A stretch of DNA of 35,399 nt, from contig JAUSIH010000050.1 of the NCBI GenBank assembly GCA_030648205.1, positions 1 through 35,399 of the forward strand, given 5' to 3'. Shown here in pieces: positions 13,586 to 20,362 of the stretch (its first letter is position 1; each line of letters starts with the position of its first letter). The stretch is from Dehalococcoidia bacterium (GTDB lineage: Bacteria > Chloroflexota > Dehalococcoidia > JAUSIH01). Both the position numbers and the translations under genes were made by a program. The notes under the pieces were generated by a model. It saw nothing but the letters and a program-made list of their open reading frames with translations. It was not told the origin of the DNA and searched no databases.

Positions 13586-14416
13586 CGTCTGCGGCGACTC
13601 AATGGGGAGGTCGTCCCGGTTGCCCCACTCCTGCCAGGAGCCGTCATACATGCGGACGTGGGGATAGCCCAGCAGCTTGAGCGTGAAGAAAGCGTGCGCC
13701 GCACGCACTCCGGCCTGTCAGTACGTGACGATCTTTTTATCCGGCGTGACGCCGTGCTCCTGAAGCATGCGCCGTATATCCGCGGCGGGCTTCATGGTGG
13801 GTACATTGGTGTCCCTGAGGGTGGTGAGCCACTCCAGGTGCGTGGCGCTCGGTATGCGCCCGCCGTGGCGCGCGCGGACCGTGCTCCCGTCCCACTCGCC
13901 GTCGCTGCGTACGTCCCAGATGAGCGAGCCCTGCTTGCCGATAGCGTCCGCGACGGCGTGCGCGTCGGCGAAGATGCTCGCGTCGCGCCGGGGCGTGAAG
14001 GTGGCGCGAGTGACCCGCGGCGCGTCCAGCGAAATGGGCCGCCCTTCGGCCATCCACTTCTGCCAGCCGCCGTTAAGCACTTTGGCGCGTGTATGGCCGT
14101 AGTACGCCAGCGTCCACCATACGCGCACTCCGTGCCGCATGAGGCCCTCGCCGTCGTACACGATGACGAGCGTGTCCTTCCCGACGCCCGCCTGCGCCAT
14201 CAGCTCCGTGAACTGCTCCGGGGTCGCCACGCGCCAGGGATTGCCGGGGTCCTTGGTGCTTTCCCACGGGACGTTGACGGCGCCGGGGATATGGGCGCGC
14301 TGGTAGGCCGCGGAAGGCTCTGCGTCAATGATGCGGACATGAGGGTCTTGCGCGTGCGCGGCGAGCCAGTCGGTCTCCACGAGCAACTCGGGATGGGCGT
14401 ACCCGTAACTTGACAT
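13583..14416 (-). CDS. Two-domain thiosulfate sulfurtransferase (rhodanese) with in-frame TGA at the catalytic cysteine, candidate selenoprotein
   Basis: Rhodaneses move a sulfane sulfur from thiosulfate or mercaptopyruvate to a thiophile through a cysteine persulfide. The N-terminal, inactive rhodanese domain is at about 10-128 ([11 protein letters not shown], ending NGGWQKW). The catalytic domain starts near 145 ([27 protein letters not shown]). The next codon, 233, is TGA where the family has the catalytic Cys. The same frame continues [18 protein letters not shown] and [11 protein letters not shown], textbook family sequence, to a TAG at 13585. Total 277 residues, normal length. So either TGA is read as selenocysteine or the gene has a single nonsense change (TGC to TGA). 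Intact sequence on both sides favours recoding. Confidence 0.8.
13692..13720 (-). promoter_or_regulatory. SECIS-like hairpin following the in-frame TGA
   Basis: TGA is at 13720-13718 (minus). Seventeen bases later comes a 3-base apical loop GGC (13700-13698), closed by a perfect 6-bp stem GCGTGC/GCACGC (13706-13701 with 13697-13692). The stem can be extended past a U-U mismatch by weaker pairs. Bacterial SECIS elements lie in the coding region just after UGA, with the apical loop about 16-37 bases away and a G in its first two positions. This hairpin fits, though GC-rich coding sequence can make such stems by chance. Confidence 0.45.
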
Positions 14417-14462
14417 ATCCGTTCTCTTTCAGCGTGACCTGCCAGGGTGCAACTTAGCGTCC

Positions 14463-14498
14463 ATTATACGGCACATGTCTGCTGATGCGCCGTATAAT
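14463..14498. promoter_or_regulatory. Mirror-image divergent promoter with 10-bp inverted repeat
   Basis: ATTATACGGC (14463-14472) and GCCGTATAAT (14489-14498) are exact reverse complements. Each contains a perfect TATAAT -10 box, one reading towards the sulfurtransferase (minus) and one towards the ligase-like gene (plus). The -35 regions overlap the opposite half and are poor. The ligase ATG (14510) is 11 bases after its -10, so its leader is very short. Confidence 0.6.
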
Positions 14499-14509
14499 GT
14501 GCTGGACAC

Positions 14510-15535
14510 ATGACGCACACGACGAACGCCCCGGCTCCCCGGCCGGACGGAGCGCTGCCGGACGTGGTCTCGCCGATGCTGGCGGTGCCCGTCGCCGAGC
14601 CGTTCGATTCCCCCGACCACATCTTCGAACCCGCGTGGGACGGAATGCGCGCCCTCGCGTTCATCGAAGGAGGCAGGCTGCGCCTCCAGGGCCGCAATTT
14701 GGCGGCGCCGACGGGCGAGTGGCCCGAGATGGAGGCGCTTCCCAAACTCGTGAGCGGCGACGGCGTGGTGCTGGACGGCGAGATCGTGGCGCTGGACGCG
14801 CTGGGCAGGTCGAGCTTCACCCGCCTTCAGGACCGCCTGCGCCGCCAGACGCGCGAGGGCCCGGAGCGGGCCGCCCGGCGCATTCCCGCAACGTACATGG
14901 CGTTCGACATCCTGTACTGGGCGCACAGGTCGCTGCTCACCGAGCCGCTGATGCGGCGCAGGGACGTGCTGCAGCAGGTCGCGCGGACGGAGGGGCCTCT
15001 GCGCGTGGCGGAGTTCGTCGAGTCCGCGGGCGTCAGCTTCTTCCAGGTGGTGGAGCAGCTTGGGCTGGAGGGGATGGTCGCCAAGCACAAGGATGGTATC
15101 TATCTGCCGGGCAGGCGCAGCCCGTACTGGCTGAGGGTCAGGGTCGCGCGGAGCGGGATATTCGTCATCGGCGGGTACACGTTCGGCGGAGGGAACCGTC
15201 GCCAGCCGTTCCTGTCGCTGCTGCTCGGCCTGTACGACGGCGACCGCCTGGTGTACGCGGGCAGCGTCAGCGGCGGCTTCTCGGACGCGGCCCGAAAGGA
15301 GACGTATGAGAGGCTCGTGCCCCTGCACACGGACGTCTGCCCTTTCGCCAGTCCGCCCGTCTCGATTCACCAGTTCATCTACTGGTGCGGGCCGGAGCTG
15401 GTCTGCCAGGTCAAGTACGGCGAGATGGCCCCGGACAAGCGCGTGCGCTTTCCCCTGTTCGTGGCGCTGCGCCCGGACATATCCCCTCACGACTGCGCGC
15501 CTGAGGATGTGACGGCGCCGCCGCTGGAGGGGTGA
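14510..15535 (+). CDS. ATP-dependent DNA ligase-like protein (LigD ligase-domain family) lacking the catalytic lysine
   Basis: The 341-residue protein has the adenylation and OB-fold domains of the LigD/ATP-dependent ligase family. VLDGEIVALD (87-96), YMAFDILYW (129-137), LEGMVAK (186-192) and the OB-fold with FVIGGYTFGGGNRR (218-231) are all present. In motif I, however, the nucleotidyl-accepting Lys of KxDG is Ala42 (PAWDGMR), and motif V reads WLRVRV where family members have lysines. It should therefore not form the ligase-AMP intermediate in the usual way. It may be a non-catalytic DNA end-binding relative or use another residue. It is transcribed divergently from the sulfurtransferase. 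Confidence 0.8.
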   Translation: MTHTTNAPAPRPDGALPDVVSPMLAVPVAEPFDSPDHIFEPAWDGMRALAFIEGGRLRLQGRNLAAPTGEWPEMEALPKLVSGDGVVLDGEIVALDALGRSSFTRLQDRLRRQTREGPERAARRIPATYMAFDILYWAHRSLLTEPLMRRRDVLQQVARTEGPLRVAEFVESAGVSFFQVVEQLGLEGMVAKHKDGIYLPGRRSPYWLRVRVARSGIFVIGGYTFGGGNRRQPFLSLLLGLYDGDRLVYAGSVSGGFSDAARKETYERLVPLHTDVCPFASPPVSIHQFIYWCGPELVCQVKYGEMAPDKRVRFPLFVALRPDISPHDCAPEDVTAPPLEG

Positions 15536-15550
15536 CCCGTCCCCCCTGTG

Positions 15551-15612
15551 TCCCCCTTCCCACTGGGAAGGGGGAGAGAAGAAAAGGAAGTGTGGGAGGA
15601 CACCTCCCACAC
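15551..15612. repeat. Two strong hairpins after the ligase-like gene
   Basis: Arms TCCCCCTTCCC (15551-15561) and GGGAAGGGGGA (15565-15575) pair perfectly, as do GTGTGGGAGG (15590-15599) and CCTCCCACAC (15603-15612). A smaller GGGGC/GCCCC hairpin follows near 15625. No T-run follows, so they look like a repeat cluster that may stabilise or terminate the upstream mRNA. The rest of the gap up to 15750 shows nothing I recognise. Confidence 0.6.
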
Positions 15613-15753
15613 CCTCCGGCAAGGGGCATGGCCCCTCTGCACGCCCCTGCGGAGAATGCAAAGCCTTCTGGCAGCGTCATAGACTGCTCCTCCGTGTGTT
15701 CCCGGGGTAGAGACCGTTGTAGCGTCGCGCTGTCGCTGGACGGGGTCTTCGCC

Positions 15754-15782
15754 TTGCCGCTCCGCCAGCCTTCACCTATAAT
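15754..15782 (+). promoter_or_regulatory. Promoter of aspS
   Basis: TTGCCG (15754-15759), 17-bp spacer, TATAAT (15777-15782). The leader of about 57 bases contains the palindrome at 15813-15830 and the AAGGAGG ribosome site at 15833-15839. Confidence 0.75.
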
Positions 15783-15812
15783 CTGGATGTTACTGTACGA
15801 ATTTCGAGACGG

Positions 15813-15830
15813 CGCCCTTCCGTGGAAGGG
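15813..15830. promoter_or_regulatory. 18-nt palindrome in the aspS leader
   Basis: CGCCCTTCCGTGGAAGGG ends two bases before the Shine-Dalgarno of aspS. It equals the reverse complement of the gatB leader element at 8575-8592 over all 18 bases. A hairpin here could affect ribosome access. Confidence 0.6.
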
Positions 15831-15845
15831 CCAAGGAGGCCCCTC

Positions 15846-17657
15846 GTGCTGAAGTCCCACGCCTGTGGTGAGCTGCGGAGCAGCCACATAGGCCAGTCGG
15901 TGAAGCTGGCAGGGTGGGTCCACCGCCGCCGCGACCACGGCGGCCTCATTTTTATTGACATCCGCGACAGGAGCGGCGTCGCGCAGGTCGTCTTCAATCC
16001 GGCCACGTCGCAGGACGCGCACAAGGTCGCCGACCAGTTCCGCAACGAGTGGTGCGTCCTTCTGGAGGGCGAGGTGGCGCGCAGGCCCGCGGGCACCGAG
16101 AACAAGCACCTGCCTACGGGCGAGATCGAGGTCATCGCGCGGCGGGCCGAGGTGCTGAACCCGTCCAAAGTCCCGCCCTTCTACATCAACGAGAACCAGG
16201 AGACCGACGAGTTCCTGCGCCTGAAGTACCGCTACCTGGACATCCGCCGCCCCGCCATGCGGGAGAAGCTGGTGCTGCGCCATCGCATCGTCAAGCACAT
16301 GCGGGACTACCTGGACACGCAGGGCTTCATCGAGGTGGAGACGCCCATCCTCACCAAGAGCACGCCGGAGGGCGCGCGCGACTATCTGGTGCCCAGCCGG
16401 GTGCAGCCGGGCAAGTTCTACGCCCTGCCGCAGTCGCCGCAGCAGATGAAGCAGCTCCTGATGGTGGCGGGCATGGAGCGCTACTTCCAGATAGCCCGTT
16501 GCTTCCGCGACGAGGACCTGCGCGCCGACAGGCAGCCGGAGTTCACGCAGGTGGACATCGAGATGAGCTTCGTGGAGGTGGAGGACATTCTGCGCCTCAT
16601 GGAAGCGATGTACACCTCCATGCTGGAGACTGTCACACCCGACTGGAAGCTGGTCAAGCCGTTCCCGCGCTATACCTACCAGGATGTCATGGACCGCTTC
16701 GGCAGCGACAAGCCCGACCTGCGCTTCGGCATGGAGCTGCGGGACGTGAGCGACATCATGGCCCAGACGACGTTCCAGGTCTTCCGAGGAGCCATCGAGG
16801 CGGGCGGCGTGGTGAAGGGCCTGGCTGCGCCGGGCTGCGCGGGCTACACGCGCAAGCAGGTGGACGAGCTGGTGGAGCTCGCGAAGGCGCGCGGCGCGAA
16901 GGGCATGGTCACCGCCGCCATCGCGCAGGAGGCCAGCCTTGACGGGCTGACGATGGAGCAGGTGCGCTCGCCGTCGTCGCGGTACGTGACGGTCGAGCAG
17001 TGGAAGGCTCTCGCCGCGCGGCTGGGCGCACGGCCCGGCGACATGATGATGTTCGTGGGCGGGCCAGCGCACATGGCGACCACCGTCCTGGGAGCGCTCC
17101 GGTCGGAGATGGGCAAGCGCCTGAAGCTGGCCGATCCCAACCTCATGTCATTCGCCTTCGTGGTGGACTTCCCGCTCCTGGAGTGGAACGAGGAGGAGAA
17201 GCGTTGGGACGCCGCGCATCACCCGTTCACCGCGCCCCTGGACTCGGACGTCGCTCTGCTGGAAAGCCAGCCGGGCAAGGTGCGCGCCAAGAGCTACGAC
17301 CTCGTGTGCAACGGGTACGAGCTTGCCAGCGGCAGCATCCGCATCCACCGGCGCGAGCTGCAGCAGCGGGTCTTCCGCGCCCTCAGCTATACGGACGAGG
17401 AGACGCAGGCCAAGTTCGGGCATCTGCTTGAGGCCTTCGAGTACGGCGCGCCGCCGCACGGGGGCATCGCCGCGGGCATAGACCGGACGGTCATGCTGCT
17501 GGCGCGCGCCGAGACCATCCGCGACGTCATCGCCTTCCCCAAGACGCAGACGGCGTGGGACCCGTTGTTCGATGCGCCGTCCGTCGCGTCGGAGCGGCAG
17601 CTCCGCGAGCTGCACCTGCGCATCGTCGAGGACGAGAAGCCGCAGGGGGCCGCGTAG
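15846..17657 (+). CDS. aspS: Aspartyl-tRNA synthetase, non-discriminating type predicted
   Basis: It charges tRNA(Asp) and, in non-discriminating forms, also tRNA(Asn) with aspartate. The GTG at 15846 is six bases after AAGGAGG; an earlier GTG at 15822 lies inside the leader palindrome and is not used here. 603 residues: anticodon-binding OB domain (1-105), class II motif 2 (FRDEDLRADRQPEFTQVD, 220-237), the bacterial insertion domain, and motif 3 (GGIAAGIDRTVML). His31 and Gly83 match the residues reported to mark non-discriminating AspRS in Pseudomonas aeruginosa. With GatB in the same window, this predicts Asn-tRNA formation by amidation. Confidence 0.95.
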   Translation: MLKSHACGELRSSHIGQSVKLAGWVHRRRDHGGLIFIDIRDRSGVAQVVFNPATSQDAHKVADQFRNEWCVLLEGEVARRPAGTENKHLPTGEIEVIARRAEVLNPSKVPPFYINENQETDEFLRLKYRYLDIRRPAMREKLVLRHRIVKHMRDYLDTQGFIEVETPILTKSTPEGARDYLVPSRVQPGKFYALPQSPQQMKQLLMVAGMERYFQIARCFRDEDLRADRQPEFTQVDIEMSFVEVEDILRLMEAMYTSMLETVTPDWKLVKPFPRYTYQDVMDRFGSDKPDLRFGMELRDVSDIMAQTTFQVFRGAIEAGGVVKGLAAPGCAGYTRKQVDELVELAKARGAKGMVTAAIAQEASLDGLTMEQVRSPSSRYVTVEQWKALAARLGARPGDMMMFVGGPAHMATTVLGALRSEMGKRLKLADPNLMSFAFVVDFPLLEWNEEEKRWDAAHHPFTAPLDSDVALLESQPGKVRAKSYDLVCNGYELASGSIRIHRRELQQRVFRALSYTDEETQAKFGHLLEAFEYGAPPHGGIAAGIDRTVMLLARAETIRDVIAFPKTQTAWDPLFDAPSVASERQLRELHLRIVEDEKPQGAA

Positions 17658-17748
17658 CCCGCAATTCACGGGGAACACGCGCCGCCTTCATCATCTCTTC
17701 ACATATCGCCTCTACACTGAGAGACAAAGCTCGCAAGGAGGAAAAGAG

Positions 17749-18393
17749 ATGAAACGCGATACAGCGTTGCTCGTGGGCGGACTTCTGGCGCTGGCCCTGA
17801 GCCTGGGCGGCGCGGTTGCGTGGGCGTACCCGCAGACGGCGAGCGCGGCGCAGCGGAGCACGGTCGCGGCCCCGGCCCAGAGCGCGACCACCGTTATCAT
17901 GGAGGGGCTGGTCTTCAAGCCCGCGACGCTGACGGTCCCCGTCGGCGCGACGGTCACATGGGTCAACCGCGACGCGGCCCCTCACAACGTCGTGGCGCAG
18001 AACAAGGCGTTCGCCAGCAGCGTCCTGGGCCGTGACGCGGCGTGGAGCCGGACGTTCACCCAGCCCGGCGCGTACAGCTACGTCTGCACGCTGCACCCGG
18101 GCATGGTCGCGCGGGTCACGGTAACGGACAGCGAAGGGAACGTCCCGACGCCGCCGACCGTTGACGCGCCGCCCGCGCCCGGGCAGGGCAACCACTGTGG
18201 CGGGCTGACCGACGACGAGATGCGCAAGCAGATGGACTCCATGCACGGCCAGGGCAGCTACGACCAGATGCACCAGGGCGCGAACGGTGCGATGGGCCCG
18301 GGCGCGCATGACGCGCACCACGGCGCGAGCGGGACCGGCGCTGGCAACATGATGGGCGGCAGCGGTGGCATGGGCGGCATGATGGGACGGTAA
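17749..18393 (+). CDS. Secreted cupredoxin (plastocyanin-like) with Met/His-rich tail
   Basis: 214 residues from the ATG at 17749 behind AAGGAGG. A signal peptide (about 1-33, ending near ASA) directs export. The cupredoxin domain (about 45-125) has type 1 copper ligands: His in APHNVV, then Cys, His and Met in CTLHPGM. From about 145 the tail is disordered and rich in Met and His (MDSMHGQG, DQMHQG, HDAHHG, NMMGGSGGMGGMMGR), a further likely copper-binding region. Electron carrier or copper buffer are the two natural roles. It is probably cotranscribed with the SHOCT protein 19 bases downstream, and the two-component system with a similar Met/His-rich loop is 1.3 kb away. Confidence 0.88.
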   Translation: MKRDTALLVGGLLALALSLGGAVAWAYPQTASAAQRSTVAAPAQSATTVIMEGLVFKPATLTVPVGATVTWVNRDAAPHNVVAQNKAFASSVLGRDAAWSRTFTQPGAYSYVCTLHPGMVARVTVTDSEGNVPTPPTVDAPPAPGQGNHCGGLTDDEMRKQMDSMHGQGSYDQMHQGANGAMGPGAHDAHHGASGTGAGNMMGGSGGMGGMMGR

Positions 18394-18412
18394 GACCACC
18401 GGGAGGCATACG

Positions 18413-18688
18413 ATGGATTGTGGAGGGATGGCAAACATGATGGGCGGAATGTTCGGAACGGGGTTCGGCGGCTGGGGGATGGGGTGGCTCATCAGCGCGC
18501 TGTGGATGGTGCTCTTCTGGGGTGGGATCATCGCGCTGGTGGTGTGGGCGGTGCGGCGCCTGACGGATGGCCGCGGCGCGGTGGGCGCGGCGCAGGCGAA
18601 CCCGCTGGACGTGGCGAAGATGCGGCTGGCCCGCGGCGAGATTACCTCGGAGCAGTTCGGCCAGCTAAAGAAGGACCTGGGCGGGTAG
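18413..18688 (+). CDS. SHOCT-domain small membrane protein
   Basis: 91 residues: a Met/Gly-rich N-terminus (MANMMGGMFGTGFGGWGMG), one transmembrane helix (about 26-48), and a C-terminal SHOCT motif (NPLDVAKMRLARGEITSEQFGQLKKDL, a short helical domain found in many membrane and oligomerising proteins). The Met-rich N-terminus echoes the cupredoxin tail and suggests a shared metal-related role. GGGAGG precedes the ATG. Immediately followed by a terminator-like hairpin. Confidence 0.85.
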   Translation: MDCGGMANMMGGMFGTGFGGWGMGWLISALWMVLFWGGIIALVVWAVRRLTDGRGAVGAAQANPLDVAKMRLARGEITSEQFGQLKKDLGG

Positions 18689-18744
18689 GCGGCACTGCCG
18701 CTTTTGCAGGAGGGGACGCGCAAGGTCTGGGCCTTGCGCGTCCC
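18689..18744 (+). terminator. Terminator region of the cupredoxin-SHOCT operon
   Basis: A GCGGC-ACT-GCCGC hairpin begins at the base after the stop codon and is followed by TTTT (18702-18705). A second, perfect 13-bp stem (GGGACGCGCAAGG at 18713-18725, CCTTGCGCGTCCC at 18732-18744) follows without a T-run and could serve the convergent gene as well. Confidence 0.65.
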
Positions 18745-18763
18745 TAGTGAGGGGAACAGCGGG

Positions 18764-19579
18764 TCAACGATTGGGAGAATGCATACCTGTCCAAGAAACG
18801 GAGGGATAAGGGACATCTTCTCCCCCCCATCGCTCCTCGTCAGGGAAAAGCCGTGCTCGGATGAATGTGGGCTTCAATTGAGTAGCCTCTGACCCGACTT
18901 GGATAATAACCTCATATGAGATAGGGCCACAGATTGGGAAATTAGTTTGCTTAGCCGAAATCCTTCCCTCATGGAAAATGACGCCCACGGTTTTCCAGAC
19001 TACCTCATATTTTCCGCGCACAAGAATGTCGAGATAATCATGACTCCTGGCGGGAATAGTTCGAGACAGTTCAATGCCTCCACCGTGCTCTTGCCAAGGA
19101 TACCTGTGCCCATCCTGCGGTAGCGGCAACGGTTCCCCGCCTACGACATTTGCGCACGGAGTACCGTCTGACAACATACCGCGCATCTCACACAGTCTTC
19201 CATAGCATCCAGGGATTGGCTTCTCCGTAGGGTTGCGAACTTTCAAGCGAAGCCAGATATCGCCAGAATCTGCGCTTGTTGCTTTGTCAGTAGTTACTAC
19301 TAAGCGAAGCGTTTCGGCCTGCTGAATACGGAACGCGAGGCGGTAGCCTGCAATCACAAAAAGTAGCAGGAGAAGCGCGAGACCGGCAATCAAACGAGAT
19401 TGCCACGGCGAAGCATCTACTATTTTCCCAAGCTCTGGAGCGAATATCCCCACGAAGGACAGACCGAGTACGCTGGTGAGAAACATCTGAACAATCTCCC
19501 ACCAATCTCGGATGTCAGGTGACCTGCTGAGAGGTCGCACAGCCAGCGCAAGAAATGCTGCCAATGCACGGATTTTCAT
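18764..19579 (-). CDS. Orphan membrane protein with two N-terminal helices
   Basis: 271 residues with no family I recognise. Helices at about 31-50 and 61-82 (RLIAGLALLLLLFVIAGYRL) are followed by a soluble domain of about 190 residues containing IWLRLKVRNPTEKPIPGCYGR, LCEM and PICGPISYEVIIQVG, which reads as a beta-rich fold. Base composition is visibly less GC-rich and codon choice differs from its neighbours, suggesting recent acquisition. The ATG at 19579 lies six bases from a -10 box, so translation would be leaderless. Confidence 0.65.
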   Translation of the reverse strand: MKIRALAAFLALAVRPLSRSPDIRDWWEIVQMFLTSVLGLSFVGIFAPELGKIVDASPWQSRLIAGLALLLLLFVIAGYRLAFRIQQAETLRLVVTTDKATSADSGDIWLRLKVRNPTEKPIPGCYGRLCEMRGMLSDGTPCANVVGGEPLPLPQDGHRYPWQEHGGGIELSRTIPARSHDYLDILVRGKYEVVWKTVGVIFHEGRISAKQTNFPICGPISYEVIIQVGSEATQLKPTFIRARLFPDEERWGGEDVPYPSVSWTGMHSPNR

Positions 19580-19585
19580 GTAGTC

Positions 19586-19615
19586 ATCTTAGAGATTCTC
19601 TTTACGCTGCGTCAA
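19586..19615 (-). promoter_or_regulatory. Leaderless promoter of the orphan membrane protein
   Basis: Minus strand TTGACG (19615-19610), 18-bp spacer, TAAGAT (19591-19586). Transcription is expected to start at or beside the ATG (19579). No Shine-Dalgarno is present. Confidence 0.6.
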
Positions 19616-19649
19616 ATTAGCCAATATCTCAGAAAGCAGGCCGCCGTGC

Positions 19650-19655
19650 TACAAT
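19650..19655 (+). promoter_or_regulatory. -10 box of the two-component operon, near-leaderless
   Basis: TACAAT at 19650-19655, eight bases before the ATG at 19664. No convincing -35 is visible. The short distance and missing Shine-Dalgarno suggest a leaderless transcript. Confidence 0.5.
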
Positions 19656-19663
19656 CGCAGCGT

Positions 19664-20362
19664 ATGGCTGAGGGAACGGTCCTCGTCGCGGACGACGAGG
19701 CGAAGATCGTGGACGTGGTGCGCGCCTACCTGGAGCGCGAGGGATACCGCGCGCTCACGGCCCGCGACGGGCGCGAGGCGCTCGACGTGTTCCGCCGCGA
19801 GCGGCCCGACCTCATCATCCTCGACCTGATGATGCCGGAGATGGACGGACTCGAAGTGTGCCGCGCCGTCCGCAAGGAGTCGGCGACGCCCATCATCATG
19901 CTCACCGCCCGCAGCGAGGACGCGGACAAGCTCGTCGGCCTGGAGCTTGGCGCGGACGACTACGTGACGAAGCCCTTCAGCCCGCGCGAGCTGGTGGCGC
20001 GCGTGCGCGCCGTGCTGCGCCGCACCAGCGGGGCCATGACGGCGTCGGAGCGCATCACGCGCGGCGGCATCACCCTCGACGCGGCCAGCCACGAGGTCGC
20101 CGTGCAGGGCAGGCCCGTGAACCTGACGGCCACGGAGTTCAAGCTGCTGCTGACGCTGATGCAGCGCCCCGGGCAGGTGTTCACCCGCGCCCAGCTTCTC
20201 GACGTGGCGCGCGGCGAGCTGGCGGACGCCTTCGAGCGGACGGTTGACGCGCATGTCAAGAACCTGCGGCGCAAGCTGGGGATGCCCGCCGAGGGCGGCC
20301 CCGCTGGCATCGTGACCGTGCACGGCGTGGGGTACAGGTTCCAGGAGTCGAGTCGTGCCTAG
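19664..20362 (+). CDS. OmpR/PhoB-family response regulator
   Basis: 232 residues from the ATG at 19664; a GTG 18 bases upstream overlaps the -10 box and is rejected. Receiver domain (5-120) with acidic pair Asp10-Asp11, phosphoacceptor Asp54 (LIILDLMMPEMDG) and Lys103 (VTKPFSPREL). The DNA-binding winged helix (about 135-230) has LTATEFKLLLTLMQRPGQVFTR and VDAHVKNLRRKL. It overlaps the kinase gene by eight bases. Likely targets are metal-handling genes such as the nearby cupredoxin, by association only. Confidence 0.93.
   Translation: MAEGTVLVADDEAKIVDVVRAYLEREGYRALTARDGREALDVFRRERPDLIILDLMMPEMDGLEVCRAVRKESATPIIMLTARSEDADKLVGLELGADDYVTKPFSPRELVARVRAVLRRTSGAMTASERITRGGITLDAASHEVAVQGRPVNLTATEFKLLLTLMQRPGQVFTRAQLLDVARGELADAFERTVDAHVKNLRRKLGMPAEGGPAGIVTVHGVGYRFQESSRA

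Noticed and set aside
13718-14416. Sulfurtransferase as a gene ending at the TGA (232 residues)
   Set aside because: This would remove the active site and the conserved C-terminal 44 residues that continue intact in the same frame; the longer reading is much better supported.
14601-14612. tRNA T-loop-like GTTCGATTCC
   Set aside because: It lies in the ligase coding frame with no acceptor or anticodon stems around it.
15822-15845. Upstream GTG (15822) as the aspS start
   Set aside because: It lies inside the leader palindrome and before the Shine-Dalgarno; GTG 15846 fits AAGGAGG spacing and family N-terminus.
15411-17072. A 553-codon open frame on the minus strand
   Set aside because: It is the reverse-strand shadow of aspS, with no recognisable domain.
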